NCBI RefSeq assembly: GCF_900114675.1 | Contig: NZ_FOZM01000003.1 | Span: forward strand, 124,001-188,000 | Direction: 5' to 3' | DNA length: 64,000 nt | Source of the DNA: Yoonia litorea | GTDB taxonomy: Bacteria; Pseudomonadota; Alphaproteobacteria; Rhodobacterales; Rhodobacteraceae | Shown here: positions 1 through 7,065 of the stretch, in pieces | Layout: each line of letters begins with the position of its first letter | Position numbering within the stretch: position 1 is the first letter of the stretch | Notes under the pieces: generated by a model | What the model was told of the DNA's origin: nothing | The model's database searches: none | The model's input: only the letters and a program-made list of their open reading frames with translations | Position numbers and translations under genes: made by a program

Positions 1-312
1 CAGATAACTGAAACCGGCATCGAGATAGGTTCTGATCCGCACCTTGCAGCGTTTCCGGCGGCCCTGATGGTGGTCGTGATAAAAGCGCGCATCGTGGTCG
101 TCAAAATACTGTGTAGCATAGGTAAACGAACGCTTTCCTGCGATCTCCAGCACGTCAAAGTGGTCCTGAAACTGTGCAAAGGCAGCAATGAGCCGAGGGG
201 CAGGGACGATATATTTGCGGTCCAGCCTTTCCAGCATCGCAGCCTTGCCGTTCAGCTCTTCGAGTGTGATGGCATCAAATGCGGACAGCGCCGTTGCGAC
301 GCGACCGTCCAT
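1..312 (-). CDS. VTC-domain protein, partial (3' end outside the window)
   Basis: Only the first 104 codons are inside the window. The visible N-terminus contains LDRKYIVP followed by a segment with YFDDHDARFYHDHHQGRRKR and KVRIRTYLD, which matches the start of the VTC domain (polyphosphate-polymerase-like triphosphate tunnel fold). Lys and Arg residues of this kind line the phosphate tunnel in the family. The ATG at 312 overlaps the upstream gene's TGA by one base (TGATG), so the two are translationally coupled. Bacterial VTC-domain genes are commonly paired with DUF4956 genes, as here. Whether this protein makes polyphosphate is not proven by sequence; the family name is fairly safe. Confidence 0.75.
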   Translation of the reverse strand, partial: MDGRVATALSAFDAITLEELNGKAAMLERLDRKYIVPAPRLIAAFAQFQDHFDVLEIAGKRSFTYATQYFDDHDARFYHDHHQGRRKRCKVRIRTYLDAGFSYL

Positions 313-905
313 CACGATACCTGTCCTTTGCCCGTGTTGCGGTAAAAGACATTAATCTGCGCCATATCGGTGATGTAGTTGAGCGCAACAATGTCATAGC
401 TCATCACCTCCACCCCAAGACGCGCCGACAGGCCCGCGCGCATTTTTGCAGGGTCAGAGAGAGCATCATGGTCAATCTTGTCGAGTGTGATCTTGATGCT
501 GTCGACGGATTTCAGAATGCCCGGGTGATCGAAAATATAGGCCCCCAAAAGGACCATCCCCACGATCACGATGACGAAGGGCAAGGTGGTCCCTTTGACC
601 GAACAGATCACGGCAATCGCCACCGCACCGAAGAAATAGGCGATTTCGATCTTGCTGATCTGTTCTGACCGCAACGTGAACAGCGCAAGAATAGCAAAAA
701 GCCCGAAACCGGCTGCCAGCGAAAATTCGACCGAGCCAAGAATGGACAGCACGCCGAAGGCAAAAATATTGAACAAGGATGCAGCCGTGACCAGTTCCTT
801 GTCACGATAACGTCTGTAAAACAGCCCGAAAATCAGCAACGACATCGCTACCAGGTTTACCAAAAAACGTTCCAGCGTGCCTGTGGCAAGCAGGTCGTTG
901 ATCAT
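312..905 (-). CDS. DUF4956 family membrane protein
   Basis: A 197-aa protein with about four hydrophobic segments in its first 130 residues (for example FLVNLVAMSLLIFGLFY and FVIVIVGMVLLGAYIF), the conserved central LRSEQISKIEIAYF stretch of DUF4956, and a soluble C-terminal part ending in NVFYRNTGKG. I chose the ATG at 905 because GGGGAGG lies about nine bases upstream; an in-frame GTG at 941 would add 12 residues. It is the first gene of a two-gene unit with the VTC-domain gene. The function of DUF4956 is unknown; the pairing suggests a membrane partner for a phosphate-polymer or related enzyme (inference). Confidence 0.8.
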   Translation of the reverse strand: MINDLLATGTLERFLVNLVAMSLLIFGLFYRRYRDKELVTAASLFNIFAFGVLSILGSVEFSLAAGFGLFAILALFTLRSEQISKIEIAYFFGAVAIAVICSVKGTTLPFVIVIVGMVLLGAYIFDHPGILKSVDSIKITLDKIDHDALSDPAKMRAGLSARLGVEVMSYDIVALNYITDMAQINVFYRNTGKGQVS

Positions 906-935
906 CGGCCGGTCCTCCCCATTTCGTGACGGCGC

Positions 936-951
936 TGTCACACCGGTGTCA
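936..951. promoter_or_regulatory. Pho-box-like direct repeat (weak candidate)
   Basis: TGTCA occurs at 936-940 and again at 947-951, an 11-bp period as in PhoB boxes, about 30 bp upstream of the DUF4956/VTC unit. The orientation points away from that unit, and the same stretch also forms inverted repeats (TGAC at 927-930 with GTCA at 937-940; ACACCGGTGT), so another regulator is equally possible. The phosphate link is suggested only by the VTC domain. Confidence 0.25.
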
Positions 952-1118
952 TATGAATCAGCGACAATTCCGGTGCGCGGTGTATCGTTTGATAGCGCCT
1001 GATTTCTTAACGTCCGGTAAGTGAGATTGGATCACTTGCCATCTCTTGTTTTCGGCCTTCGTCATGCGACATCGGCAGATTTTTGCCGCCCCGCGGTTTT
1101 GCGGCAGAGGCCGAAAAG

Positions 1119-1144
1119 GGAACATATCCCCGAATTCACGCGTT
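1119..1144 (+). promoter_or_regulatory. EcfG-type general stress promoter of the L,D-transpeptidase gene
   Basis: GGAAC at 1119-1123, a 17-bp spacer, then CGTT at 1141-1144. This is the -35/-10 consensus of the alphaproteobacterial EcfG sigma factor. The -10 element ends 71 bp before the ATG of the downstream gene. It is one of five such sites in the first 7.1 kb. Confidence 0.6.
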
Positions 1145-1215
1145 TATCCCGCAAATGAGTGTCGTGTCCGCACACGTCAGAAGGCCACGCGGACCATCAC
1201 GAAAGGAGAATTGTC

Positions 1216-1872
1216 ATGTTGGCTCGTCGTCACTTTATCAAAACATCCGCAGCTCTGTTCGGGGCAGCGGTCCTGCCGCAAACTGCATTTGCAAGCAGCG
1301 GCCAGTGGAACGCATGGGATGCCCAGATCACACCCGTCAATTTTGATCTTTACAGCAGCAATCCTTGGGGAATTCACCCGCGGTTCCTGCCACGTCTTGT
1401 CGAAGCAAACGCAGGTCTGACGCCAGGCGACATCCACGTCGATCCTGTTGCGCGTTATCTTTACCACATCCGTGAAGACGGTCTGGCCATGCGCTTTGGC
1501 GTCGCCATTGCAAAGGGCAACCTCTATGAGCCCGGTGTCTACACGATCAAGCGCAAGGCGCGTTGGCCGGGCTGGACACCGACGGCTGCGATGATCGCAC
1601 GCGAACCAGAGGTTTACGCCCAATACGAAGACGGTATGCCCGGCGGGCCGGACAATCCGTTGGGATCACGCGCCCTCTACCTCTACGACGGACCGCGCGA
1701 TACATATCTGCGCATCCACGGCACAAACGAGCCACGCTCAATCGGTGGGCGCGCCAGCTCCGGCTGTGTGCGCATGATCATGGCGCATATCAACGCGCTT
1801 TACCCGATGGTGGATCGTGGCGTGCGTGCACATCTGCACGACGCCAATACACTGCGCACTGCGACCAGCTAG
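1216..1872 (+). CDS. Secreted L,D-transpeptidase (YkuD family), Tat-type signal
   Basis: A 218-aa protein. The N-terminus MLARRHFIK followed by a hydrophobic stretch and AFA is a Tat-type export signal. The YkuD catalytic motif is intact: His at about residue 168 in RIHGTNEP and the nucleophilic Cys at about residue 184 in SSGCVRM. Such enzymes make 3-3 crosslinks in peptidoglycan or attach proteins to it, in the periplasm. The ATG at 1216 is preceded by AAAGGAG; an ORF opening at 1159 lacks a signal-like start. An EcfG-type promoter lies upstream, which predicts induction under general stress. Its TAG and the TAG of the convergent gene share the four bases CTAG. A paralogue with the same layout lies at 50115-50903. 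Confidence 0.88.
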   Translation: MLARRHFIKTSAALFGAAVLPQTAFASSGQWNAWDAQITPVNFDLYSSNPWGIHPRFLPRLVEANAGLTPGDIHVDPVARYLYHIREDGLAMRFGVAIAKGNLYEPGVYTIKRKARWPGWTPTAAMIAREPEVYAQYEDGMPGGPDNPLGSRALYLYDGPRDTYLRIHGTNEPRSIGGRASSGCVRMIMAHINALYPMVDRGVRAHLHDANTLRTATS

Positions 1873-2129
1873 ACCGACGCGCAGATGGGACGACCACTTG
1901 CATCACGTAGTGGCAAGATGGTCGTCTCGACCGGGCTTGTGTGCTCATACCAATAGCAGTTGTCCTCTTCCCGCAGGATCACGGTCGACAAATCCTGTCC
2001 GGGTCCCGCCATCGACAAAACAACGTCCGGCACAGGGCCTTCGGTCTCTGCAACGGGGACTGCTGCACATGCGCTCATCAACATGGCAGTCGCAACGAAG
2101 GCTGTAGGGTGAATGCGCATTTTCTTCAT
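1869..2129 (-). CDS. Small putative lipoprotein
   Basis: An 86-aa protein beginning MKKMRIHPTAFVATAMLMSAC, a lipoprotein-like signal with a lipobox-type LMSAC, so it is probably anchored in the outer membrane or periplasm. The mature part (ILREEDNCYWYEHTS, RPICASV) has two further Cys residues and no family I recognise. The ATG at 2129 has GGAAG eight bases upstream; an ORF extension to 2246 would overlap the glutathione peroxidase gene. It follows that gene by 25 bases and is probably the last gene of the operon starting at 3610. Confidence 0.65.
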   Translation of the reverse strand: MKKMRIHPTAFVATAMLMSACAAVPVAETEGPVPDVVLSMAGPGQDLSTVILREEDNCYWYEHTSPVETTILPLRDASGRPICASV

Positions 2130-2154
2130 GCAACGCTTCCTTTTCCAGTAAAGA

Positions 2155-2694
2155 TTACCGCAAGAGTGCCTCGATTTGGCGCAAGACCTGCGGTGACATT
2201 GGGTCAATGCGCGAGTCAAACGTCTCAACGAGATCACCGGTTCCATCCAGCAAAACCTTGTTAAAATTCCACCTCGGCGTGAAGCCCGCCGATTGCGCCA
2301 ATGAGCGGTAGAAGGGATGCGCCTTGCGCCCTCTTACGGGTGTGATTTCGGTCATGGGCAGATCAAGGCCAAAGACGACCTCGCAGAAATCCTTCACCTC
2401 ATCGTTGCTGCCAAGCTCTTGGTTGAAGTCATCTGACGGGACAGCAAGGACAATAAGGCCTTGATCGCGGTAGCGGTCATAAAGCGCTTGTAGCCCGGCA
2501 TATTGGTCGGTGAAGGCGCAGAGTGACGCCGTATTCACAACCATGATCGGGCGCCCCGCCCAATCCGAAAGCCGGATGTCACCACCATCAATCGAGGCAA
2601 AAGGCGTCTCAAGATCAAGCTCGGCGGCTGCAAACGCGCGGGGCGCCACAAGCGACAGTCCGGAAACCTGAAGAAAGAGACGCCGGTCGATCAA
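2155..2694 (-). CDS. Glutathione peroxidase family protein, exported
   Basis: A 179-aa protein of the GPx/thioredoxin-like fold. The peroxidatic Cys is at about residue 59 (VVNTASLCAF), Gln at about 92 (DDFNQELGS), and Trp-Asn at about 142-143 (RWNFNKVLL), the usual tetrad positions. The N-terminus MIDRRLFLQVSGLSLVAPRAFA resembles a Tat signal, so it probably works in the periplasm, which is less usual for bacterial GPx. The start is a TTG that overlaps the stop of the preceding 56-aa gene (TTGA), so translation is probably coupled; no ATG lies in this frame before the next upstream stop. It reduces hydrogen or lipid peroxides, probably using thioredoxin as donor (family knowledge). Confidence 0.82.
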   Translation of the reverse strand: MIDRRLFLQVSGLSLVAPRAFAAAELDLETPFASIDGGDIRLSDWAGRPIMVVNTASLCAFTDQYAGLQALYDRYRDQGLIVLAVPSDDFNQELGSNDEVKDFCEVVFGLDLPMTEITPVRGRKAHPFYRSLAQSAGFTPRWNFNKVLLDGTGDLVETFDSRIDPMSPQVLRQIEALLR

Positions 2695-2861
2695 TTCAGC
2701 AAATCCTCGTAGTGGGCGTGAAAGCGGCGGTGTCCTGAGCGGTCTTTCGACAGATCAAGCGCACCACGGGTGTCAGAGGTCTCGACATACTCCGGCGATG
2801 CCGCTGGCGTCTGCAAATGCGCGCACAGGCGATCGAATTTGTTTTCAGCAGTCTTTTGCAT
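2691..2861 (-). CDS. Small conserved-looking protein, 56 aa
   Basis: Starts at an ATG preceded by AAAGGAG and ends on the TTG start of the glutathione peroxidase gene. The product begins MQKTAENKFDRLCAHLQT and ends FHAHYEDLLN; it is soluble, charged and has no domain I recognise. It begins 11 bases after the ubiG-like stop. The strong ribosome site and tight packing on both sides support a real gene rather than a chance reading frame. It may serve mainly to couple translation of the TTG-initiated downstream gene (inference). Confidence 0.6.
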   Translation of the reverse strand: MQKTAENKFDRLCAHLQTPAASPEYVETSDTRGALDLSKDRSGHRRFHAHYEDLLN

Positions 2862-2872
2862 GGTGCTCCTTT

Positions 2873-3610
2873 CTATGGTGCCGCCGGATCGGGCTTGTGC
2901 GCCATACCCATGTAGATGATGAACGTCCCCGGCACGCGGCCAAACCGGAAATCGCCCTTTCGGGTCAGACCGCGTGGGCCAAGACCAACCGGCTTTGTCG
3001 GGGCCAGCCCCACATCGGTCAGGGCCGCCTGCAATTCGGACGGCTTGATGAACATCTTGGGATCATGTGTGCCTTTCGGCAGGATCTTCAGCGTATCTTC
3101 CGCAATCGTCACTGTCACCAAAGAGGCAAGCGGATTGCGGTTGATCGTGTCGTAAAACAGCGTGCCACCAGGGCGCAGGACACGTGCGATTTCGGCCAAT
3201 GTGGCGTTCAGGTCGCTGACATGTTCCAGCACATCAACGCACACAACAGCGTCAAAACTCGCGTCCTCGTAAGGCAGCTTTTCTCCGACACCGACGGTGT
3301 AGGAAATATCGCGGCCCGTTTCCTGCGCATGTGCGCGCGCCGCTGCAATTGCGTCCTTTGCGGGGTCGATGCCGGTCACCTGCGCCCCGCGATCATGCAA
3401 GGCCTCAGCCATGAAGCCGCCAGCGCAGCCAAGGTCCAGAACCTCTTTGCCGTTCCAGTCGATCGCCTGATCGAACCACGACAGACGGGCCGGCACCATG
3501 TTCTTGAGCGTCCTGACCCACCGGATATCATCGGACCACCACTGCGCGGCCACATTATCGTAGATTGTCAGGTCGTTGCGTTGCACGTTGGTGCCTCGGT
3601 CAAAAATCAT
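2873..3610 (-). CDS. UbiG-like class I SAM methyltransferase
   Basis: A 245-aa protein with the SAM-binding motif VLDLGCAGGFMAE at about residues 57-69, an acidic GIDPAKDAI loop, and the post-motif VLEHVSDLNATL and LRPGGTLFYDTINRN typical of UbiG (ubiquinone O-methyltransferase). The middle and C-terminal parts (LPKGTHDPKMFIKPSEL, GLGPRGLT) fit UbiG well. The N-terminus (YDNVAAQWWSDDIRWVRTL) is somewhat unlike the usual alphaproteobacterial UbiG. It could be a second, specialised methyltransferase if a standard ubiG exists elsewhere, so I leave the symbol blank. It heads the operon with the 56-aa gene, the peroxidase and the lipoprotein, suggesting a redox or stress link. Confidence 0.75.
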   Translation of the reverse strand: MIFDRGTNVQRNDLTIYDNVAAQWWSDDIRWVRTLKNMVPARLSWFDQAIDWNGKEVLDLGCAGGFMAEALHDRGAQVTGIDPAKDAIAAARAHAQETGRDISYTVGVGEKLPYEDASFDAVVCVDVLEHVSDLNATLAEIARVLRPGGTLFYDTINRNPLASLVTVTIAEDTLKILPKGTHDPKMFIKPSELQAALTDVGLAPTKPVGLGPRGLTRKGDFRFGRVPGTFIIYMGMAHKPDPAAP

Positions 3611-3655
3611 GTCTGGAAAAGGACCTAGAAGCCGCGAGGGGATTTCAAGTCCGCG

Positions 3656-4384
3656 CTAGATCAGTGGCCTTTGTCTGACAGTCTTTGAATCCAGCATCGC
3701 CAGCTCGCAGAGCCCATCGAGATCATTCACGCTCAGAATACCATCTGACCAACTGGCCAGCTGGCTTTTGCGGATCGTGGCAAGAACCTTGTTGGTGTGC
3801 ACCAGTGACAGGCCCAGTGCATCGGCCAGATCTTGCTGACGGTAGGGCAGTGGCATTTGGCCATTCTTCACCAGTCCGATATGGTCTCCGCGCAGATAGA
3901 TCTTGGCCAAGGCCCAAGCCACCGCTTCAGAGGCGCTGCGCTGCCCCAACGTCATCAGGGCATCCCCTAGAAAATGTTCTTCAGTCGCCGCAAGCCATGT
4001 CATGGCATAAGCCCGTGACGGACTGTCGCGGTAGAACCCCCAAAGGGCGGAGCGGTCGAAAACGCACAGCGTCATATGCGTGGTCGCTTCCACGGAATGT
4101 CCCATTTCGCCCATGACGCTTGCCTGCAGACCGATAAAGTCCCCGGGCAAAATCATATTCACGACTTGGCGTCGGCCGTTCTCAAGATGCTTGTAACGCA
4201 GGCCCATCCCGCGCAGGGCGGTGTAAAGTTGCGGGCTGTTAGAGCCCTCCATCAAGATGGGCGTGCCGGGATCAACCACCAGTTCACCCATTTTGAATTT
4301 TTGCATCACAGCTGCATCTTCCCGTGTCATAGGCACGAAAAGGTCTTTCTTCCGTAACGGGCAGTTTTCGCATTTCGTCGCCAA
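3656..4384 (-). CDS. Crp/Fnr family transcriptional regulator
   Basis: A 242-aa protein with an N-terminal cyclic-nucleotide-binding-like beta-barrel (residues about 30-120) and a C-terminal helix-turn-helix (PYRQQDLADALGLSLVHTNK, about residues 176-195). The extreme N-terminus has CENCPLR, and a third Cys sits in TLCVFD; FNR proteins need four Cys for an oxygen-sensing cluster, so this one has too few for a classical [4Fe-4S] sensor. The start is TTG at 4384, chosen because AGGAGG lies about ten bases upstream and no ATG fits. It is divergent from the receiver-like gene at 4471 with an 86-bp shared upstream region. The ligand is unknown. Confidence 0.85.
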   Translation of the reverse strand: MATKCENCPLRKKDLFVPMTREDAAVMQKFKMGELVVDPGTPILMEGSNSPQLYTALRGMGLRYKHLENGRRQVVNMILPGDFIGLQASVMGEMGHSVEATTHMTLCVFDRSALWGFYRDSPSRAYAMTWLAATEEHFLGDALMTLGQRSASEAVAWALAKIYLRGDHIGLVKNGQMPLPYRQQDLADALGLSLVHTNKVLATIRKSQLASWSDGILSVNDLDGLCELAMLDSKTVRQRPLI

Positions 4385-4470
4385 AATTCTCTACCTCCTA
4401 TGTCATAGATTAATGATTGTGTGTCAGAGTGCCTGTAGTCTGATCCCAGACAGAAAAGGCTGGGAACGCT

Positions 4471-4833
4471 TTGAACTTCACGATTATCGAATCCGATCCG
4501 GTTGTGCTGATGGATCTGGAAAGCCTTCTCACCGAAGCCTTCGTCGATGCACGCATCACCTCAGGAACGTCAGGGGCGGACTTTGTGCGTCTGGAAACCT
4601 TCGCGTTTGAGGACTCCGTGTTCATCGTCAGAGGAAGCTTGATCACCAAAGACGCAACACTTGTTGCCTTGCTTGAAAAAGCCTCACAGCACAATTGCAG
4701 GATCATCGTAACCGGCGAACCAGTGGCGCTGCCGAGGGATGTCCACTTCATCGACTTCCCTTTCTCGTCCGAGATGATGCTCGATGCGATTACAGGTGAT
4801 GACAGCGATCCTGAAAGTTCGGCTGCGGAGTGA
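4471..4833 (+). CDS. Stand-alone degenerate receiver-like protein
   Basis: A 120-aa protein beginning NFTIIESDPVVLMDLESLL, resembling the first beta strand and acidic pocket of response-regulator receivers. The third strand region (SVFIVRGSLI) lacks the phospho-acceptor Asp, and the conserved Lys near the end is replaced (FIDFPFS). It has no output domain. If the alignment is right it is a pseudo-receiver that binds a partner without phosphotransfer. The start is TTG. It shares its upstream region with the divergent Crp/Fnr gene. A similar stand-alone receiver that keeps the Asp is at 37953-38342. The function is not known. Confidence 0.6.
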   Translation: MNFTIIESDPVVLMDLESLLTEAFVDARITSGTSGADFVRLETFAFEDSVFIVRGSLITKDATLVALLEKASQHNCRIIVTGEPVALPRDVHFIDFPFSSEMMLDAITGDDSDPESSAAE

Positions 4834-4945
4834 ACAGACCGAACGAACGAAGCTAAGATATCCCAGACAGATTGAATCAACGGTTCCTCCGCTTGTTGAC
4901 GATCAAGACCACCATGCATCACCTAAACTTTTACTTTTTTTCGTT

Positions 4946-4970
4946 GGAACACTTGGTCCGAACCCGCGTT
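4946..4970 (+). promoter_or_regulatory. EcfG-type promoter of the DUF1328 gene
   Basis: GGAAC at 4946-4950, a 16-bp spacer and CGTT at 4967-4970, ending 56 bp before the ATG at 5027. The -35 element sits in an 8-bp inverted repeat, GTTGGAAC at 4943-4950 and GTTCCAAC at 4980-4987, which flanks the promoter. The rest of the 4834-5026 gap shows nothing else I can name. Confidence 0.65.
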
Positions 4971-5026
4971 CACCAGCAAGTTCCAACGACTGAAGCAGTG
5001 TCCACCAAACAAACAGGCAATTGATA

Positions 5027-5194
5027 ATGGCGTACACACTTGTGTTCTTGTCCCTTTCGCTGATTGCGGGGATTTTCGGTTTCGGCGGTTTTGTCGGCAC
5101 GTCCGCCTCCGCCGACATTGCGCAAATCTTGTGCTTCGTCTTCCTTTCGATCGCTTTGCTTACCTTGATTGTCACTTTGCAAAGCAAGCGCTGA
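5027..5194 (+). CDS. DUF1328 (YtjA-like) small membrane protein
   Basis: A 55-aa protein, MAYTLVFLSLSLIAGIFGFG followed by a second hydrophobic segment ending TLQSKR. The Gly-rich turn after the first helix (GIFGFGGFVGTSASADIAQIL) and the second helix match the DUF1328 family of two-helix inner-membrane proteins, usually 50-60 aa. An EcfG-type promoter lies directly upstream; DUF1328 genes are often under general stress control in alphaproteobacteria (family knowledge). The ribosome site is weak (CAGG). The molecular role is unknown. Confidence 0.8.
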   Translation: MAYTLVFLSLSLIAGIFGFGGFVGTSASADIAQILCFVFLSIALLTLIVTLQSKR

Positions 5195-5264
5195 TACTTT
5201 GGACGTAGGGCGGTCCGGCCCAACACCAAACTTCCGAGGTCTGGCGTCGCTCGCGACACGCAAA

Positions 5265-5289
5265 AAAGGGTGGCGTAATGCCACCCTTT
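5265..5289 (-). terminator. Intrinsic terminator of the gene at 5309-5662
   Basis: Perfect 10-bp stem AAAGGGTGGC (5265-5274) and GCCACCCTTT (5280-5289) with a 5-base loop. On the minus strand the stem is followed by a run of T (5261-5267 complement), so it fits the end of the leftward gene best; it may also stop rightward transcripts of the DUF1328 gene. Confidence 0.8.
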
Positions 5290-5308
5290 CTCGGTTCAAC
5301 TGGTTGGT

Positions 5309-5662
5309 TTAGCTGTCGTCGGACAGGTCCAGTTCAATCCAGTTCGCTGCCATTGTCGGATCTGTCAGGTCACCCTTGTAGATCACGGCTGCGACTGTCT
5401 GTGCATTGTTCAGCTCAAGCGGCACGATGACGTCGTCATTTGCGCCGGCTGTCAGCTCTGCCATGCCCAGCATCTCGCCAAATTCACCACCGGTGAAGTC
5501 ATATACGGCCACGATACCAGCTTCGTCAGTACGGATCAGGTCCAGCACGATGCTGCTGTCATCTTGTACCTGCGACTGCGAACCGAACCATGCGTCGGCT
5601 GCTGCTGTTGTACCTGTGCCCAGTGCTGCGACCAGTGCGGTTGTTTTCATGAAGTTAAACAT
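5309..5662 (-). CDS. Secreted protein, DUF7282-like
   Basis: A 117-aa protein with a signal peptide (MKTTALVAALGTGTTAAADA within the first 24 residues) and a beta-rich mature part of the form LDLIRTDEAGIVAVYDF and NDDVIVPLELNNAQTVAAVIY. This resembles DUF7282-type beta-sandwich repeats seen in secreted proteins; I am not certain of the family. The ATG at 5662 follows GGAGC at a good distance. An EcfG-type promoter lies 64-88 bp upstream on the same strand and a strong terminator follows, so it forms a single-gene unit probably induced by general stress. It probably acts in the periplasm. Confidence 0.65.
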   Translation of the reverse strand: MFNFMKTTALVAALGTGTTAAADAWFGSQSQVQDDSSIVLDLIRTDEAGIVAVYDFTGGEFGEMLGMAELTAGANDDVIVPLELNNAQTVAAVIYKGDLTDPTMAANWIELDLSDDS

Positions 5663-5725
5663 TGTTTAGCTCCTGTCTTTTCGTTCATTGCAGGGTAGCC
5701 GTTCGCCCCCCGCTTCCGGTGACAC

Positions 5726-5750
5726 AACGGGCTCGCCCTATCTGCGTTCC
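5726..5750 (-). promoter_or_regulatory. EcfG-type promoter, leftward
   Basis: Read on the minus strand: GGAAC (5750-5746), a 16-bp spacer, CGTT (5729-5726). It points at the secreted protein gene starting at 5662. It forms a divergent pair with the rightward site at 5811-5836. Confidence 0.65.
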
Positions 5751-5810
5751 GAAAAAATTTCGAGAAAGCGCTGAATTGCCTGTGGTGTCCTGTCGCAGCC
5801 CGTTTTGTGG

Positions 5811-5836
5811 GGAACAAAGGCTCGCGCGCGCGCGTT
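5811..5836 (+). promoter_or_regulatory. EcfG-type promoter, rightward
   Basis: GGAAC at 5811-5815, a 17-bp spacer containing an alternating CG run, and CGTT at 5833-5836. It lies 30 bp upstream of the DUF2945 gene and is predicted to drive it together with the coupled topoisomerase gene. Confidence 0.65.
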
Positions 5837-5866
5837 GGCTGCAGACAAATTCACAGGAGAACCACA

Positions 5867-6079
5867 ATGGCATACCAAACTGGCGAGATCGTAGAATGGG
5901 ACTGGGGCAATGGCACGGCGCAGGGCAAAATCCAGGAGCGCCACAAGGAAAGCATCACCCGCACGATTGACGGCAGTGAGGTCACACGCAACGGAAGCGA
6001 TGACGACCCCGCCCTTGAAATTGAGCAGGATGATGGGACCAAAGTTCTGAAATTGGCATCAGAAGTGCGCTCTGCGTGA
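5867..6079 (+). CDS. DUF2945 (HVA1 / Tudor-like) small protein
   Basis: A 70-aa protein beginning MAYQTGEIVEWDWGNGTAQG, with the WDWGNGxAxGKI and SEVTRNGSDDDPALEIEQDDG elements of the DUF2945 family, a small SH3/Tudor-like barrel also called hypervirulence-associated protein domain. The ATG has CAGGAGA eight bases upstream. Its TGA overlaps the GTG start of the topoisomerase gene, so the two are co-translated. An EcfG-type promoter precedes it. A role in stress, perhaps nucleic-acid or protein binding, is inference. Confidence 0.8.
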   Translation: MAYQTGEIVEWDWGNGTAQGKIQERHKESITRTIDGSEVTRNGSDDDPALEIEQDDGTKVLKLASEVRSA

Positions 6080-7044
6080 CGCTGGACGGGCTGATATATT
6101 ATCCTGACAGCAAGCCGGGTTACAGCCGCCGCCGGTGTGGGCGCGGGTTTACCTATCTCGCAAAAGACGGGACGATCATCCGCGATCAGGCGCTCAGAGC
6201 GCGCCTTGCCGGATTGGCGGTGCCCCCTGCCTACGCTGATGTGTGGTATTCACCGCACCCGCATGCGCATCTGTTGGCGACTGGCCGCGATGACAAAGGG
6301 CGCAAGCAATACCTTTACCATCCTGATTGGCAGGCCGCACAGGCACAGGCCAAATACGAAAGCCTGATTGATTTTGGACGCGCCCTACCGCGCCTGCGTC
6401 GCCGCGTTGTGCGTGATCTGAACGAAGACGTGGGCGAACGCGCCTTTGCGCTCGCAGCCGCCGTTCGCCTGATCGACCGGACCGCCGTGCGGGTGGGGAC
6501 ACCATCCTATGCTGACGAAAACGGCACATTCGGCGCATTGACGCTGAGGCCACGGCACGTCCAGCTTGAGGACAACCAGATCCTTCTCGACTTCCCCGGA
6601 AAGGGCGGCCAACAGATCACCCATCAGGTGACCGATGCAAAGCTGGCCGAAACCCTAGAGGAAATCGGCGACCTGCCTGGCGTTGAACTTTTCGCATGGA
6701 CGGACACCACCGGTGCACCGCAGCGGCTCTCGTCAGAGGCGTTGAACCGGTATTTGGCCGACGCGACAGACCTTACAGATGTCACTGCAAAGACTTTTCG
6801 CACATGGGCCGGCACCTGTGCCGCTTTTGATGTCGCAAGGCAGGGCGGGGCGACGATCGCCGCAATGGCCACCGCCGCCGCAGATGTTCTTTGCAACACG
6901 CCGACCATTGCAAAGGAAAGCTACATTCACCCCGATGTGCTTGACCTGAGGGGCAAGGACGCACCGCACATCGATCCGATCGAGTTGTCGGGCCTCAAGG
7001 TCACAGAGCAACTGCTTTTGGGCTTTCTGGAAGCCCGCGGGTAA
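6076..7044 (+). CDS. DNA topoisomerase IB (poxvirus type)
   Basis: A 322-aa protein of the bacterial type IB topoisomerase family. The N-terminal domain has SRRRCGRGFTYL and LAVPPAYADVWYSPHPHAHL; the catalytic core has RVGTPSYADENGTFGALTLR, KTFRTWAGT, and the nucleophilic Tyr at about residue 283 in ESYIHPDVL. The enzyme relaxes supercoils by a 3'-phosphotyrosine intermediate, without ATP. The GTG start overlaps the stop of the DUF2945 gene by four bases (GTGA). Length is normal for the family. Location behind an EcfG-type promoter points to stress induction, which is known for topIB in some alphaproteobacteria. Confidence 0.9.
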   Translation: MTLDGLIYYPDSKPGYSRRRCGRGFTYLAKDGTIIRDQALRARLAGLAVPPAYADVWYSPHPHAHLLATGRDDKGRKQYLYHPDWQAAQAQAKYESLIDFGRALPRLRRRVVRDLNEDVGERAFALAAAVRLIDRTAVRVGTPSYADENGTFGALTLRPRHVQLEDNQILLDFPGKGGQQITHQVTDAKLAETLEEIGDLPGVELFAWTDTTGAPQRLSSEALNRYLADATDLTDVTAKTFRTWAGTCAAFDVARQGGATIAAMATAAADVLCNTPTIAKESYIHPDVLDLRGKDAPHIDPIELSGLKVTEQLLLGFLEARG

Positions 7045-7065
7045 GGCGCAGACCGCGCGCCATGC

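Noticed and set aside
4464..4490. GGAAC at the start of the receiver-like gene as another EcfG site
   Set aside because: No CGTT follows at 16 or 17 bp.
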